From positions 3,145,501 to 3,209,500 of the forward strand of contig NZ_CP030126.1 in NCBI RefSeq assembly GCF_003568845.1: a DNA stretch of 64,000 bases, read 5' to 3'. Both the position numbers and the translations under genes were made by a program. The stretch comes from Indioceanicola profundi (lineage in GTDB: Bacteria > Pseudomonadota > Alphaproteobacteria > Azospirillales > Azospirillaceae). Positions within the stretch are counted from its first letter, which is position 1, and every line of letters starts with the position of its first letter. The notes under the pieces were generated by a model, which worked only from the letters and a program-made list of their open reading frames with translations, ran no database searches and had not been told where the DNA came from. Below are positions 45,325 to 54,727 of this stretch, piece after piece.

Positions 45325-46200
45325 TTAGTCGATCCGCCGCACCGTATAGCCACGGTCGGCCAGCAGCTTGGGCAGGGCGTCCGGCCCGACCAGATGCAGC
45401 GCGCCGACGGCGACGAAATCCGTACCGGATTTCTTCAGCTCGGCCTCCATGGCGTCGGCCCAGGCCAGGTTGCGTGCCCGCACGAACACCTCATAGGCAT
45501 GGGGATGCTCGTTCAGCAGGTCGGCGACGAACACATCCTCCAGCCCGCTGATGTCGCCGGCCGCCCATGAGGCGACGACCTTGTCCAGATGGCCCAGCTC
45601 GGCCATGTCGTCCAGCGTGGCTTCCAGCAGGGCCACCTGCACGTCGTCCGGCAGATCGGCGATGAAGCGGATCTGCTGTTCCGCCGTTTCCAGCTCCCGC
45701 ACGGCGGAGTCCGGCACCAGCCGGCGCAACGCCTTGTCCACGCCGCTGTCGGGCGAATAGCCTGCCCGCACCATGGCGACTCCGGCCAGCATCACCGCGG
45801 CCGGGGCGGGCTTGAAGGGGTCCAGCTGGGCCGGCTGCGCGCCCAGTTCCGCGGCCATGGCGCCGAACCGCTTGTACAGGGCCGGGTCCAGCCTGGACGA
45901 GAGCGGGTTGTTCGTGTCCAGCATCAGCGGGACCATGCGGCCCATCAGGACCGGGTCCTCCAGCCGAATCGGGTCCACCTCGAACCAGACCTCTTCCGCG
46001 GTCTCCAGCGCCTTCCGCATCTCCTCGGATTTCCACTGCGTGTCCGGCCGCAGGACGTGCACCGTGCCGAACAGGACCATCCGGCTGTCGGCATCCGTCA
46101 CTTCCCACATGGGCGGCTTGGCCGCGGCCGGCTGGACCGCCGCAATTCCCATCGCCGCCGCGGCAATAGCGCCGCATGCCCACCGTGCCCAGACGATCAT
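45325..46200 (-). CDS. TraB/GumN-family protein
   Basis: 291 residues from ATG MIVWARWACGAIAAAAMG with a signal peptide ending near AAAKP. Conserved LFGTVHVLRPD (GTxH) near the mature N-terminus and VAVGALHLVGPDALPKLLADRGYTVRRI at the end, the hallmarks of TraB/GumN (Tiki-like putative metalloproteases). Divergent from a MarR gene, with a shared strong dyad between them. Confidence 0.87.
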   Translation of the reverse strand: MIVWARWACGAIAAAAMGIAAVQPAAAKPPMWEVTDADSRMVLFGTVHVLRPDTQWKSEEMRKALETAEEVWFEVDPIRLEDPVLMGRMVPLMLDTNNPLSSRLDPALYKRFGAMAAELGAQPAQLDPFKPAPAAVMLAGVAMVRAGYSPDSGVDKALRRLVPDSAVRELETAEQQIRFIADLPDDVQVALLEATLDDMAELGHLDKVVASWAAGDISGLEDVFVADLLNEHPHAYEVFVRARNLAWADAMEAELKKSGTDFVAVGALHLVGPDALPKLLADRGYTVRRID

Positions 46201-46274
46201 TCCGTTACTCCCGATTGCATGCCGGATGCCCGGCGCGACCGGCAGGATAAGCGCCGGAAGCGGCAGGACCAAGT

Positions 46275-46332
46275 GTAACCGTTATGGTCCATATGCGGAC
46301 TGGTTATTGCGCTAACGGACCACAACGGTTAC
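46275..46332. promoter_or_regulatory. Divergent operator pair between traB-like and marR genes
   Basis: GTAACCGTTATGGTCC (46275-46290) and GGACCACAACGGTTAC (46317-46332) are reverse complements with one mismatch in 16, separated by 26 bases. They lie between the two divergent starts (46200 and 46343), as expected for MarR autorepression plus control of the traB-like gene. Confidence 0.65.
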
Positions 46333-46342
46333 ATTCTCCCGC

Positions 46343-46834
46343 ATGTCGTCCGGCCACCAGATATTCTTCCTGATGACCCGGGCCAGCCATGCGCTGACCC
46401 GGTTCGTGGACCGTGAGCTGGACTCGCGCTTTTCGATCACCTCCACCCAACTTGCCGCATTGACGCGGATCGCGGCGGATGAGGGCTGCCTGCTGACGGA
46501 GCTGGCGGCGGGGCTGGGGCTGAACAAGTCGGCCGTCACCACCCTGGCCCGCCGGCTGGAGCGGCAGGGGCTGGCGGTGCGGGAGGCGAGTGCTGCCGAC
46601 GGACGCGCCACCAGCCTGTGGCTGACCGACGCGGGGCGGGAGGTGGTGACCCGGGCCGGGCCGCTGCTGGTCGAGTTCGATGCCCGTCTGGCCGACGATC
46701 TCAGCCGGGAGGAGGCGGCGCTGGTGGCGGGGTTCCTGTCCGGCCTTCTGGACCGGTTCGCAGGCTCCGGCCCGTCGCTGCGGGAGCGGACCTACTGCCC
46801 GCCGGCCCGGCATGGCCGGCTCCCGCGGGAGTAA
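46343..46834 (+). CDS. MarR-family transcriptional regulator
   Basis: 163 residues: FLMTRASHALTRFVDREL helix, TSTQLAALTRIAADEGCLLTEL, recognition helix LNKSAVTTLARRLERQGL, wing REASAADGRATSLWLT. The right half of the 16-base dyad ends ten bases before its ATG, so it very likely represses itself. Target neighbour: the divergent TraB/GumN gene. Confidence 0.88.
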   Translation: MSSGHQIFFLMTRASHALTRFVDRELDSRFSITSTQLAALTRIAADEGCLLTELAAGLGLNKSAVTTLARRLERQGLAVREASAADGRATSLWLTDAGREVVTRAGPLLVEFDARLADDLSREEAALVAGFLSGLLDRFAGSGPSLRERTYCPPARHGRLPRE

Positions 46835-46925
46835 TCCCGATCAGGGCTGGACGGATCGCCCCGCCGACACCACCGTTAGATTCAAGACAGCCGGCATGTT
46901 GCCGGCCCTTGGATGAAAGGCGCGC

Positions 46926-47651
46926 ATGGACGGGCAGGTCGGGCTGATGGGCGAAACCGGCAGCGGAGTCGGGCCGCTGCCGCTGGAAATGGTCCAGCTT
47001 TCGGCCGCTATGTCGCTGGACGGCCATATCGACGGCTGCGGCCCCGCCCCGCTGGTCCTGTCCTGCCCGGAGGATTGCCGGGAAGTGCACGGGCTGCGCG
47101 CCGGCATGGACGCGATCCTGGTCGGGGCCGGCACCGTGAGGCGCGACGATCCACGCCTGACGGTGCGCTTTCCCGACCTGATCGAGGAACGCCGGACGGC
47201 GGGCCTGCCGGAACAGCCGGCCAAGGTGGTGCTGACCGCCAGCGGCGACCTCGATCCCGGCGCGCGCTTCTTCGCCGTTGGCGGCCCGCGCCTGGTGCTC
47301 TGCCCGGCTGCCAAGGCGGCGCACCTGCGGAGCAGGCTGGGCGGCGCTGCGGAGGTGGTGGGACTGCCGGACCTGCGGGCCGGAACGGTCCTGGCGGCGC
47401 TGGCCGATTGCGGAATCCGCCGCCTGCTGGTGGAGGGCGGCTGCTCCGTCCTCACCCTGTTCCTGGAGGCGGGGGCGTTCCACCGGCTGCGGCTGGCGGT
47501 GGCGCCCTTCTTCATCGGCGGCGGGGACGCTCCGCGGCTGGTCGGGCCGGGCCGCTTCCTGCACGGCCCCGGAAACCGGCTGCGGGTCGAGCGCACCACG
47601 CTGGTCGGCGATGTCAGCGTGATCGACCTGGTCAACAATCAGGCAGGATAG
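46926..47651 (+). CDS. RibD C-terminal-domain (dihydrofolate reductase fold) protein
   Basis: 241 residues; AMSLDGHIDG, LRAGMDAILVGAGTVRRDDPRLTVR and RRLLVEGGCSVLTLFLEAGAFHRLRLAVAPFFIGGG match the reductase half of RibD and stand-alone pyrimidine-reductase-like proteins. Without the deaminase domain, a role in riboflavin synthesis is possible but not shown. Its last 20 bases overlap the convergent downstream gene. Confidence 0.87.
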   Translation: MDGQVGLMGETGSGVGPLPLEMVQLSAAMSLDGHIDGCGPAPLVLSCPEDCREVHGLRAGMDAILVGAGTVRRDDPRLTVRFPDLIEERRTAGLPEQPAKVVLTASGDLDPGARFFAVGGPRLVLCPAAKAAHLRSRLGGAAEVVGLPDLRAGTVLAALADCGIRRLLVEGGCSVLTLFLEAGAFHRLRLAVAPFFIGGGDAPRLVGPGRFLHGPGNRLRVERTTLVGDVSVIDLVNNQAG

Positions 47652-48201
47652 GCCGCACTGCCGCCGCTCCGGCGCAGGGCCGCACCGCCCGTAGCGGCAA
47701 CGGAGGCAGGGCGGCTGCCGTCAGGTCCAGCCATTCCAGAAGTTCCTCCCGGTCGTAGGGGCGGGCCAGCCGGGCCAGGAGAAGACCCGTGCTGGCGGTC
47801 TTACCCTGCTGGAGCAGGGACACCAGCCGGATCAGCGCGGCTTCATCCCCGCTCAGCGCCGTGACGCAGCCGTTCTGGATGTCCGGCTGTCCCAGGGGCA
47901 GCCGGTGCAGAAGGTCCAGCGCCATGTCCCAGGGCAGCAGCGCGTCCGACCAGCGGGCGCCGAGATGGCGTCGGAACTCCGCCTCCACCTCCTGCCAGCG
48001 GTGGCGGCCGTGCCGCCAGCGCCGCGCCGACCAGAGCAGCAACTGCTCCGCCGGGGACAGGTCGAACACGGACAGGGGCCGCGGCTGCTGGGCCGGCGGC
48101 ATGTCCATGGGGCGGAAGTCCAGCGGCGTCCGCGGCCATGCCACGCTCGCCACGCCGGCCGCCAGGGGCGGCAGCTTCTGTCCACCATCCGCAACGCGCA
48201 T
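47632..48201 (-). CDS. Unknown protein
   Basis: 189 residues from ATG MRVADGGQKLPPLAAG, with GAGAGG upstream. The segment SPAEQLLLWSARRWRHGRHRW followed by WSDALLPWDMALDLL and QNGCVTALSGDEAALIRLVSLLQQG gives a mostly helical, Trp/Arg-rich protein. No function recognised. The overlap with the reductase gene means both cannot be freely altered there. Confidence 0.68.
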   Translation of the reverse strand: MRVADGGQKLPPLAAGVASVAWPRTPLDFRPMDMPPAQQPRPLSVFDLSPAEQLLLWSARRWRHGRHRWQEVEAEFRRHLGARWSDALLPWDMALDLLHRLPLGQPDIQNGCVTALSGDEAALIRLVSLLQQGKTASTGLLLARLARPYDREELLEWLDLTAAALPPLPLRAVRPCAGAAAVRPILPDC

Positions 48202-48365
48202 GATCGCACCTCTCCATCCATGGTGTGGCATGCAGGATATTGAGAGTCATTCGCATTTGCAAGGGTGCCGTGGATCGGGAACGAGGATCGGGCCGCACCG
48301 GTTGACAGGGCGACAGGTCCCGACGCTGGGACATTCCTCAGAACCGGACAGACAGGAGGACATCC

Positions 48366-48656
48366 ATGGCAAGCGGAGCCCGCGGCAGCGAAGCCCAGAC
48401 GACCACCGACCACGAGACGATCCGCAAATGGGCGGAAGCCCGCAACGGTCGTCCGGCATCGGTGAAGGGCACGCACAAGGGCGATGACGGCGGCATCCTG
48501 CGCATCGACTTCGACGAGCAGGAAGAAGGGCTGGAGCCCATCACCTGGGACGAGTTCTTCAAGACCTTCGAGGATCGTGAGCTGGCCTTCCTCTATCAGG
48601 ACGAAATCGACGGCAACAAGAGCCGCTTCTTCAAACTGGTAAGCCGCAAGCACTGA
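48366..48656 (+). CDS. Small conserved-type protein of unknown function
   Basis: 96 residues, acidic: TDHETIRKWAEARNGRPASVKGTHKGDDGG, then DEFFKTFEDRELAFLYQDEI. Relatives are sometimes labelled as branching-enzyme fragments, which the sequence does not support. A perfect AGGAGG lies upstream of the ATG, suggesting high expression. Confidence 0.8.
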   Translation: MASGARGSEAQTTTDHETIRKWAEARNGRPASVKGTHKGDDGGILRIDFDEQEEGLEPITWDEFFKTFEDRELAFLYQDEIDGNKSRFFKLVSRKH

Positions 48657-48768
48657 CGGACGGCCGGGCGCGTCGTCCCTGCCGCGCGGGCATCCGCCCG
48701 CCGCGGGCGGGAACCCGTGAGCGCCCGTGCCGGTTGCCAGGGCCACGACCAACGAAAGGGAGAATCCC

Positions 48769-49461
48769 ATGCCGCGCCATCAGATCAGCGCCGCCACCGC
48801 CGCCACGGCCCTACTGCTGCTGGCCGCCCCGGCTGTCGCCCAGCAGGGCGGGAGCGCCGGGGGCGCCGCCGCCCAGACCGAACGTCGGGGTCCGATCGGC
48901 ACCCAGACGCAGACCAGTCCGGACGACCGGCTGCTGCAACAGACCAATCCGGCCGGTGCCGACGTGCAGATGACGGCCACGGCCGAGCTGCAGGGCCCCA
49001 AGGGCGAGCGCATGGGAACGGTGGCCTTCGTCGAGACGCCGAACGGCACGCTGGTGCAGATCCGCCTTCAGAACGTTCCGGCCGGCGGCCATGGGCTGCA
49101 CATCCACCAGAACGGAGCCTGCGAGCCGCCGGACTTCAAGTCCGCCGGCGGCCACTACGCGCCAGGCGGCAACAGCCACGGCATCCTCAGCGAGAAGGGC
49201 ATGCATGCCGGCGACCTGCCCAACGTCTATGCCGAGCAGGACGGGGTCGTACAGGTCGACTACTTCACCCAGAGCGTCCAGATCCAGCCCGGCGGCACTG
49301 CCAGCCTGCTGCCCAGCGGCAGCCGCTCCGTCGTGCTGCACGCCACGGTGGACGATTACAGCACCGATCCGGCCGGCGATTCCGGCAATCGCATCGCCTG
49401 CGGCGTGATTGTCTCGCCCATGGCGGATGCCGGCGTGGCCCCGGAAAAGCCGGGCCGCTGA
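48769..49461 (+). CDS. sodC: Periplasmic Cu/Zn superoxide dismutase
   Basis: 230 residues with a signal peptide ([14 protein letters not shown]) and a Gln/Gly-rich spacer of about 50 residues. Metal ligands: GHGLHIHQNG, SAGGHYAPGG, HAGDLPN and the late VVLHATVDDYSTDP; disulfide cysteines in NGACEPP and IACGVIV. Dismutates superoxide in the periplasm. ATG chosen at the AAGGGAG site. Confidence 0.92.
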   Translation: MPRHQISAATAATALLLLAAPAVAQQGGSAGGAAAQTERRGPIGTQTQTSPDDRLLQQTNPAGADVQMTATAELQGPKGERMGTVAFVETPNGTLVQIRLQNVPAGGHGLHIHQNGACEPPDFKSAGGHYAPGGNSHGILSEKGMHAGDLPNVYAEQDGVVQVDYFTQSVQIQPGGTASLLPSGSRSVVLHATVDDYSTDPAGDSGNRIACGVIVSPMADAGVAPEKPGR

Positions 49462-49493
49462 GCGAAGCCTTCCAGCCTGCGCATTGGCCGGGG

Positions 49494-49510
49494 CCCGTTC
49501 TGAGAACGGG
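49494..49510. repeat. Small palindrome between sodC and the iron-binding gene
   Basis: CCCGTTC-TGA-GAACGGG, perfect seven-base arms with a three-base loop, 33 bases after the sodC stop; no T-run, so at best a weak transcript end. Confidence 0.45.
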
Positions 49511-49522
49511 TCGCATTTGCCC

Positions 49523-49575
49523 TTGACAGGCCCCGGCCCTGCGGCCAATCTGCGCGCAACTGCGAACAATTCGCA
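49523..49575 (+). promoter_or_regulatory. Promoter/operator region of the iron-binding protein gene
   Basis: Consensus -35 TTGACA (49523-49528) with only a weak -10 (CAATCT after 17 bases), then a perfect palindrome TGCGAA-CAA-TTCGCA (49561-49575) close to the expected transcript start. A regulator binding there would block transcription; iron control is likely from the gene type but not readable from the motif. Confidence 0.45.
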
Positions 49576-49615
49576 ACATCGATCCGCAGAACCCGGGTTG
49601 GGGAGGAGTATCGCA

Positions 49616-50665
49616 ATGGGCATGATCGGTCGGCGCGCACTGGGCCGCGGTGCGCTGGGAGTGGTGATCGGCACGGCGCTGCTGGCGCTGGGCGGCGGGT
49701 CCGCCCTGGCTGCGGGAGAGGTGAACATCTACTCCTCCCGCCACTACGATTCGGACCAGCTGCTCTATGATGCCTTCGAGAAGGAAACCGGCATCCGCGT
49801 CAACCTGATCGAAGGCAAGGATGACGAGCTGATCGAGCGCATGAAGGCCGAAGGGCGCAACAGCCCGGCCGACGTGCTGGTCGCGGTGGATGCCGGCCGG
49901 CTGTGGCGCGCGCAGGAGGCCGGAATCCTCCAGCCCGTCAGCTCCGACTATCTGAGCAAGACCATCCCGCCGCAGTACCGGGAGAAGGACGGCCACTGGT
50001 TCGGCCTGTCCAGCCGCGCCCGCGTCATCATCTACAACAAGGACGCGGTGAAGCCGGAAGAGCTGTCCACCTACGAGGATCTGGCCGATCCGAAGTGGAA
50101 GGACCGGCTGCTGATCCGCAGCTCCACCAACGTCTACAACCAGTCCCTGACCGGCTCCATCCTGGCCGCGCACGGGCCGGAGAAGACCGAGGAGTGGGCC
50201 CGCGGCATCGCCGCCAACCTGGCCCGCCCGCCCCAGGGCGGCGATACCGACCAGATCCTGGCCGTCGCGGCCGGGGAAGGCGACGTCGCCATCTCCAACA
50301 CCTACTATTTCGGCCGCATGCTGAATTCCGACGATCCGAAGGTGAAGGCGCAGGCGGAGAAGGTGGGCGTGTTCTTCCCGAACCAGAACGACCGCGGCAC
50401 CCATGTGAACATCTCCGGCGCGGGCGTGGCCGCCCATGCGCCGAACAAGGCGAACGCGATCAAGTTCATCGAGTTCCTGGCCGGCCCGGAGGCGCAGAAG
50501 ATCTTCGCCGACGCGAACTACGAGTATCCGGTGCTGAGCAGCGTGCCGCCGCACCCCACCGTGGCCGCCTGGGGCGAATTCACCGCCGACAAGCTGAATG
50601 CCGCCGAATACGGCCGCAACAACGCCGAGGCGCTCAAGATCATGGACCGCGCCGGCTGGAAGTAA
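49616..50665 (+). CDS. Periplasmic ferric-iron-binding protein (FbpA/FutA type)
   Basis: 349 residues with a signal peptide ending ALAAG. Mature start [22 protein letters not shown] is typical of FutA/FbpA-like receptors; iron tyrosines are likely in [11 protein letters not shown], with YSSRHY contributing. Ends in [15 protein letters not shown]. The permease and ATPase genes expected of an ABC importer are not adjacent; the terminator right after shows it is transcribed alone. GGAGGA precedes the ATG. Confidence 0.92.
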   Translation: MGMIGRRALGRGALGVVIGTALLALGGGSALAAGEVNIYSSRHYDSDQLLYDAFEKETGIRVNLIEGKDDELIERMKAEGRNSPADVLVAVDAGRLWRAQEAGILQPVSSDYLSKTIPPQYREKDGHWFGLSSRARVIIYNKDAVKPEELSTYEDLADPKWKDRLLIRSSTNVYNQSLTGSILAAHGPEKTEEWARGIAANLARPPQGGDTDQILAVAAGEGDVAISNTYYFGRMLNSDDPKVKAQAEKVGVFFPNQNDRGTHVNISGAGVAAHAPNKANAIKFIEFLAGPEAQKIFADANYEYPVLSSVPPHPTVAAWGEFTADKLNAAEYGRNNAEALKIMDRAGWK

Positions 50666-50718
50666 GCGCCGCGCCGGGTCCGAACCGTCCCGTTCCGGTC
50701 GTCCTCCGGAACCACCTC

Positions 50719-50750
50719 ATGGCCCGCTGGCAACGGCGGGCCATTTTCTT
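50719..50750 (+). terminator. Rho-independent terminator
   Basis: ATGGCCCGC / GCGGGCCAT perfect nine-pair stem, eight-base loop, TTTTCTT tail. Confidence 0.85.
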
Positions 50751-50760
50751 GTCATCCCGG

Positions 50761-50835
50761 CAGGGTTCGATGCGACGGCAAGATGCGGAACCCTGATCCG
50801 CGGGCCTGCCCTGTTGACGGAACGAGGTCAACAGG
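50761..50835 (+). other. Two hairpins upstream of accD
   Basis: CAGGGTTC / GAACCCTG (50761-50795) and CCTGTTGAC / GTCAACAGG (50810-50835), both perfect, within the 160 bases before accD. No T-run follows. They may shape the accD leader or be chance palindromes. Confidence 0.4.
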
Positions 50836-50918
50836 ACTACCCAATCCACCAGTCCCACGATGGCGGTCGCGGCTTGATCGCGCCTGCGCGGATCGCGACC
50901 CGTCCTGAGAGCGCTTGC

Positions 50919-51857
50919 ATGAACTGGCTCACCAACTTCGTCCGGCCCAAGATCCAGTCCCTGATGTCCTCCAAGAAGGATGTCCCGGACAATCTCTGGC
51001 ACAAATGCCCCTCCTGCGAAGCGATGATCTTCCATCGCGACCTGGAGGAGAACCTGCATGTCTGCCAGCATTGCGGGCACCATATGCGCATCGGGCCGGA
51101 GAAGCGGCTGCAGATGCTGTTCGATCCGGGCTTTGAGACGATCGAGCTGCCCAAGGTGCTGGTCGATCCGCTGAAGTTCCGGGATCAGAAGCGCTATACG
51201 GACCGGCTGAAGGACGCCCAGTCCAAGACCGGGCGGCAGGACGCCATCATCGTGGCGCATGGCGCCATCAACGGCCAGCCGGCCGTCATCGCCGCCTTCG
51301 ACTTCGGCTTCATGGGCGGTTCCATGGGCATGGCGGTGGGTGAGGCGCTGGTGGCGGCGGCCAAGCTGGCCGTGCTGCAGCAGGTTCCCCTGATCGCCAT
51401 TCCAGCCTCGGGCGGTGCGCGCATGCAGGAGGCGATCCTGTCGCTGATGCAGATGCCGCGCAGCATCATCGCGGTGGAAATGGTGAAGGAGGCCGGGCTG
51501 CCCTATCTTGTGGTGCTGACCGACCCCACCACCGGCGGCGTCACCGCCAGCTTCGCCATGGTGGGCGACATCCATATCGCCGAGCCGGGGGCCATCATCG
51601 GCTTCGCCGGCGCCCGCGTGATCGAAAGCACCATCCGCGAGACCCTGCCGGAAGGGTTCCAGCGCTCCGAATACCTGCTGGAGCATGGGATGGTGGACAT
51701 GGTGGTCCACCGCAAGGAGCTGAAATCCACGCTGGGCCGCGTCATCGACCTGCTGCGCCGGCCGGGTCCGGGTGCGGAGATCCTGAAGATGCTGCCGCGC
51801 GACGAGCGGCTGACGGCGACCCGGCCGGGTCCGGTGCCGGTTCAGACCGCGGAATAA
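50919..51857 (+). CDS. accD: Acetyl-CoA carboxylase carboxyltransferase subunit beta
   Basis: 312 residues. Four-cysteine zinc finger (C30, C33, C49, C52: HKCPSC...CQHC), then the crotonase-like core [47 protein letters not shown]. Pairs with AccA to make malonyl-CoA. Next gene folC follows after 23 bases, the classical accD-folC pairing. Confidence 0.96.
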   Translation: MNWLTNFVRPKIQSLMSSKKDVPDNLWHKCPSCEAMIFHRDLEENLHVCQHCGHHMRIGPEKRLQMLFDPGFETIELPKVLVDPLKFRDQKRYTDRLKDAQSKTGRQDAIIVAHGAINGQPAVIAAFDFGFMGGSMGMAVGEALVAAAKLAVLQQVPLIAIPASGGARMQEAILSLMQMPRSIIAVEMVKEAGLPYLVVLTDPTTGGVTASFAMVGDIHIAEPGAIIGFAGARVIESTIRETLPEGFQRSEYLLEHGMVDMVVHRKELKSTLGRVIDLLRRPGPGAEILKMLPRDERLTATRPGPVPVQTAE

Positions 51858-51880
51858 CGCTGACCAAGGACGCCCGAGTC

Positions 51881-53206
51881 ATGATCAAGGCGGCGGTCGC
51901 CCCGGCCGAGCCGCGGCTGGAAGCCGTGCTGGAGCGGATGCGGCGGCTGCATCCGAAGGTGATCGACCTGTCGCTCGGCCGGATCGAGCGGCTGCTGGCC
52001 AAGCTCGGCAATCCGGAGCGGCGGCTGCCGCCCGTTGCCCATGTGGCCGGCACCAACGGCAAGGGCAGCACCGTCGCCTTCCTGCGCGCCATGGCCGAGG
52101 CGGCGGGGTACAAGGTGCATGTCTATACCAGCCCGCATCTGGTGCATTTCCATGAGCGCATCCGGCTGGCCGGTTCCCTGATCGGCGATCCGGCGCTGGC
52201 GGAGCTGCTGGAGGAGATCGAGCGGCTGAACGGGGACGACCCGATCACCTTCTTCGAGATCACCACCGCCGCCGCCTTCCAGGCCTTCGCCCAGGTTCCG
52301 GCCGACCTGACGCTGCTGGAGGTGGGGCTGGGCGGCCGGCTGGACGCCACCAACGTGATCGACCGGCCCGCCGTCTCCGTGCTGACCCGCATCAGCATGG
52401 ACCATATGCAGTTCCTGGGCGGCACGATCCAGGAGATCGCGGCGGAAAAGGCCGGAATCCTGAAGCCGGGCGCGCCCGCCGTGGCCTATCCCCAAGCGGA
52501 CCCCGCCGTGACCTCCGTGTTCCGGGCGCGGGCCGCCGAACTGGGCGCGCCGCTGCGCCTGTTTGGCGCGCCGGAGGGCTGGCACGCGGAGGTGACGGAA
52601 ACCGGCATGCGCTACAGCGGCGGCGGCCGGGTGCTGGAGCTGCCCGCCCCCGGCCTTGCCGGGGCGCACCAGGTGCTGAATGCCGGCCTTGCCGTCGCCG
52701 CGTCGGAGCATCTGCCGGTGGCGATCCCGAACGAGGCCGTGATGCGGGGCCTCGCCGCCGTGGAATGGCCGGCCCGGCTGCAACGGCTGACCCGCGGCCC
52801 GCTGGCGGACATCCTGCCCGCCGGTTGGGAACTGCTGCTGGATGGCGGACATAATGACAGCGCCGGCGAGGTGCTGGCGGCGCAGGCGCAGCGCTGGGCT
52901 GACGACGGCCGGCCGCTGGACCTTGTCTTCGGCATGCTGGGCAGCAAGCGCCCGCTGGATTTCCTGGGTCCGCTGGCCCCCCATGTGCGCCGCGTGGCCG
53001 CTGTTTCCATCCCGGACGAACCAGCCGCCCTGCCGGCGGCCGAGGTGGCGGCCCTGGCCCGCGACGCCGGCATCGCGGCAGTGGAGCCGGCGGTCAGCGT
53101 GGAGCAGGCCGTGCGGCTGCTGACCTATGGCGCGGACCAGCCGGCCCGCATCCTGATCTGCGGCTCGCTCTATCTCGCCGGAACGGTGCTGCGGGACAAT
53201 GGCTAG
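51881..53206 (+). CDS. folC: Folylpolyglutamate / dihydrofolate synthase
   Basis: 441-residue Mur-ligase-fold enzyme adding glutamate to (dihydro)folate. P-loop AGTNGKGSTVAFLRAM, SPHLVHFHERIR, VGLGGRLDATNV, ISMDHMQFLG and the C-terminal LLDGGHNDSAGEVLAAQ. Co-transcribed with accD. Confidence 0.95.
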   Translation: MIKAAVAPAEPRLEAVLERMRRLHPKVIDLSLGRIERLLAKLGNPERRLPPVAHVAGTNGKGSTVAFLRAMAEAAGYKVHVYTSPHLVHFHERIRLAGSLIGDPALAELLEEIERLNGDDPITFFEITTAAAFQAFAQVPADLTLLEVGLGGRLDATNVIDRPAVSVLTRISMDHMQFLGGTIQEIAAEKAGILKPGAPAVAYPQADPAVTSVFRARAAELGAPLRLFGAPEGWHAEVTETGMRYSGGGRVLELPAPGLAGAHQVLNAGLAVAASEHLPVAIPNEAVMRGLAAVEWPARLQRLTRGPLADILPAGWELLLDGGHNDSAGEVLAAQAQRWADDGRPLDLVFGMLGSKRPLDFLGPLAPHVRRVAAVSIPDEPAALPAAEVAALARDAGIAAVEPAVSVEQAVRLLTYGADQPARILICGSLYLAGTVLRDNG

Positions 53207-53262
53207 ACCGGACCCGCTGCCGCCGCCTGGACATGCGGCCCGGTAGCGGCTAACACCCATCC

Positions 53263-53787
53263 ATGGACCTGATCGTCGAAACCGCCCCCGGCGGGGGGCA
53301 TGTGTTGAACGTCGGCGGACGACGCTATGCCTGCGCCATCGGGCGCGGCGGCATCGTTGCGGACAAGCGGGAGGGGGATGGCGGCACGCCCGTGGGGGCC
53401 TGGCCCATCCGCCGGGTACTGTACCGGCCCGACCGGCTGGCGGCACCCCGCACCGCCCTGCCGGTTTCGGAAATCACGCCCGACGACGGCTGGTGCGACG
53501 ACCCCGCCCACCCGGACTACAACCGCCCCGTCAGGCGTCCCTTCGCCGCCGGCCATGAGGAGATGTGGCGGGAGGACCATGCCTATGACGTGGTCGTGGT
53601 GCTGGGCCATAATGACGACCCGCCGGTTCCCGGCCTGGGCAGCGCGGTGTTCCTGCATGTGAGCCGTCCGGCGGAGCAGCAGCCGGGCTTCATGCCCACG
53701 GCCGGTTGCGTGGCCTTGCCCTTGCCGCATTTGCTGGAGGTACTGGCGCTGTGCGGCCCGGGAGACCGGCTGGTCGTGCCCGCCTGA
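53263..53787 (+). CDS. L,D-transpeptidase (YkuD family)
   Basis: 174 residues with the YkuD active site HVSRPAEQQPGFMPTAGCVAL (His...Gly-Cys). No clear signal peptide, so this may be one of the YkuD-like proteins of unclear location. Opens with GGGHVLNVGGRRYACAIGRGG and carries the early motif DGGTPVGAWPIRRV. Same strand as folC, 56 bases on. Confidence 0.88.
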   Translation: MDLIVETAPGGGHVLNVGGRRYACAIGRGGIVADKREGDGGTPVGAWPIRRVLYRPDRLAAPRTALPVSEITPDDGWCDDPAHPDYNRPVRRPFAAGHEEMWREDHAYDVVVVLGHNDDPPVPGLGSAVFLHVSRPAEQQPGFMPTAGCVALPLPHLLEVLALCGPGDRLVVPA

Positions 53788-53849
53788 CCCGGCCGGATCG
53801 AAGCGAACCCGGAACGAACCGGGAGCGAACAAGGAAGGAGCATCGGCCC

Positions 53850-54146
53850 ATGCGCCTCGTGGCCCGTATCCTCGGCCTGCTGCTGATCGCCGTCGCCTTC
53901 GGCCTGTTCCTGCGCGATCTGGCGATGGACGGGCCGGCCGGCACGGTGGGCGATGTCTGGTACAGCCTGCACCCGCCCAGCCTGAACCTGCTCCAGGCCG
54001 GCATCCAGCGGCATGTCAGCCCGGCCCTGTGGGACAATGCGGTGCTGCCCGCCCTGCTCTGGCCGGCGGTGATCACGGTCCTGGCGCCGGGCCTGCTTCT
54101 GCTGCTCTGGGGCTTCTGGCCGCGCCGGGACCGGGACCGCTTCTGA
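53850..54146 (+). CDS. Small two-helix membrane protein, unknown
   Basis: 98 residues; helices RILGLLLIAVAFGLFLRDLAM and ALLWPAVITVLAPGLLLLLWGFW separated by a polar loop, ending PRRDRDRF. AAGGAG precedes the ATG. Probably in the same transcript as the YkuD gene. Confidence 0.75.
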   Translation: MRLVARILGLLLIAVAFGLFLRDLAMDGPAGTVGDVWYSLHPPSLNLLQAGIQRHVSPALWDNAVLPALLWPAVITVLAPGLLLLLWGFWPRRDRDRF

Positions 54147-54169
54147 CCGGACGCCCTGCCCGTCGGGCT

Positions 54170-54616
54170 TCAGCCCCCGCGGGCCTCGCCCAGCTCGCGG
54201 GTGGTCTTTTCAAGGCGCTGGGCCAGCTCCCGCATGATCTCCACCGCCATCTGCGGAAATTCGGTGATGAGGCGGAAGAACTGCTCCTTGGAGACCCGCA
54301 GGCATCTCAGCTGCGTGCGGGCGCGGACAGTGGCGGTGCGGGGCACGTCGCAGAGGATGGCGATCTCGCCCAGGACGCCGTTCTTCTCCACCACGGCCAC
54401 GACAACCGGTCCCTGGGGCGTTTCCACGATGATTTCCGCCTCGCCCTCCAGCACCACATAGGCGGCATCCGCCACCTCGTCCTGCCGGAACAGCACGGCG
54501 CCGGCCTCGAACCCGACGCGCTCGCTGGTGAAGGCCAGCAGCTTCAACTTGGACACCTCGATGTTGGCGAACAGCTTTATGCGCCGTAGCGCCTCCACAT
54601 CCTCGGCAATGCTCAC
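54170..54616 (-). CDS. Cyclic-nucleotide-binding domain protein
   Basis: 148 residues from GTG (VSIAEDVEALRRIKLFANI). One cNMP domain: GAVLFRQDEVADAAYVVLEGEAEII, phosphate-binding-cassette-like NGVLGEIAILCDVPRTATVRA, ending in a charged helix; no DNA-binding domain, so a stand-alone sensor or partner. The start is uncertain because GTG has a distant GGGAG and an open frame continues upstream. Confidence 0.82.
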   Translation of the reverse strand: MSIAEDVEALRRIKLFANIEVSKLKLLAFTSERVGFEAGAVLFRQDEVADAAYVVLEGEAEIIVETPQGPVVVAVVEKNGVLGEIAILCDVPRTATVRARTQLRCLRVSKEQFFRLITEFPQMAVEIMRELAQRLEKTTRELGEARGG

Positions 54617-54727
54617 AGGGCGTGTTCTCCCAGGCGGCTTCCAAAACGATAGGTCAAGTGGTGCCGCAGCCCGGCGGGCTTGTCCAGCCTCTCGACCGCG
54701 TCCGGATGCCATGTTACCGGCTTGGGC

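Noticed and set aside
48657-48768. GC-rich hairpin after the 96-residue gene as a terminator
   Set aside because: Several overlapping GC stems (GCGGGCATCCGCCCGC type) but no T-run on either strand, so I did not list it.
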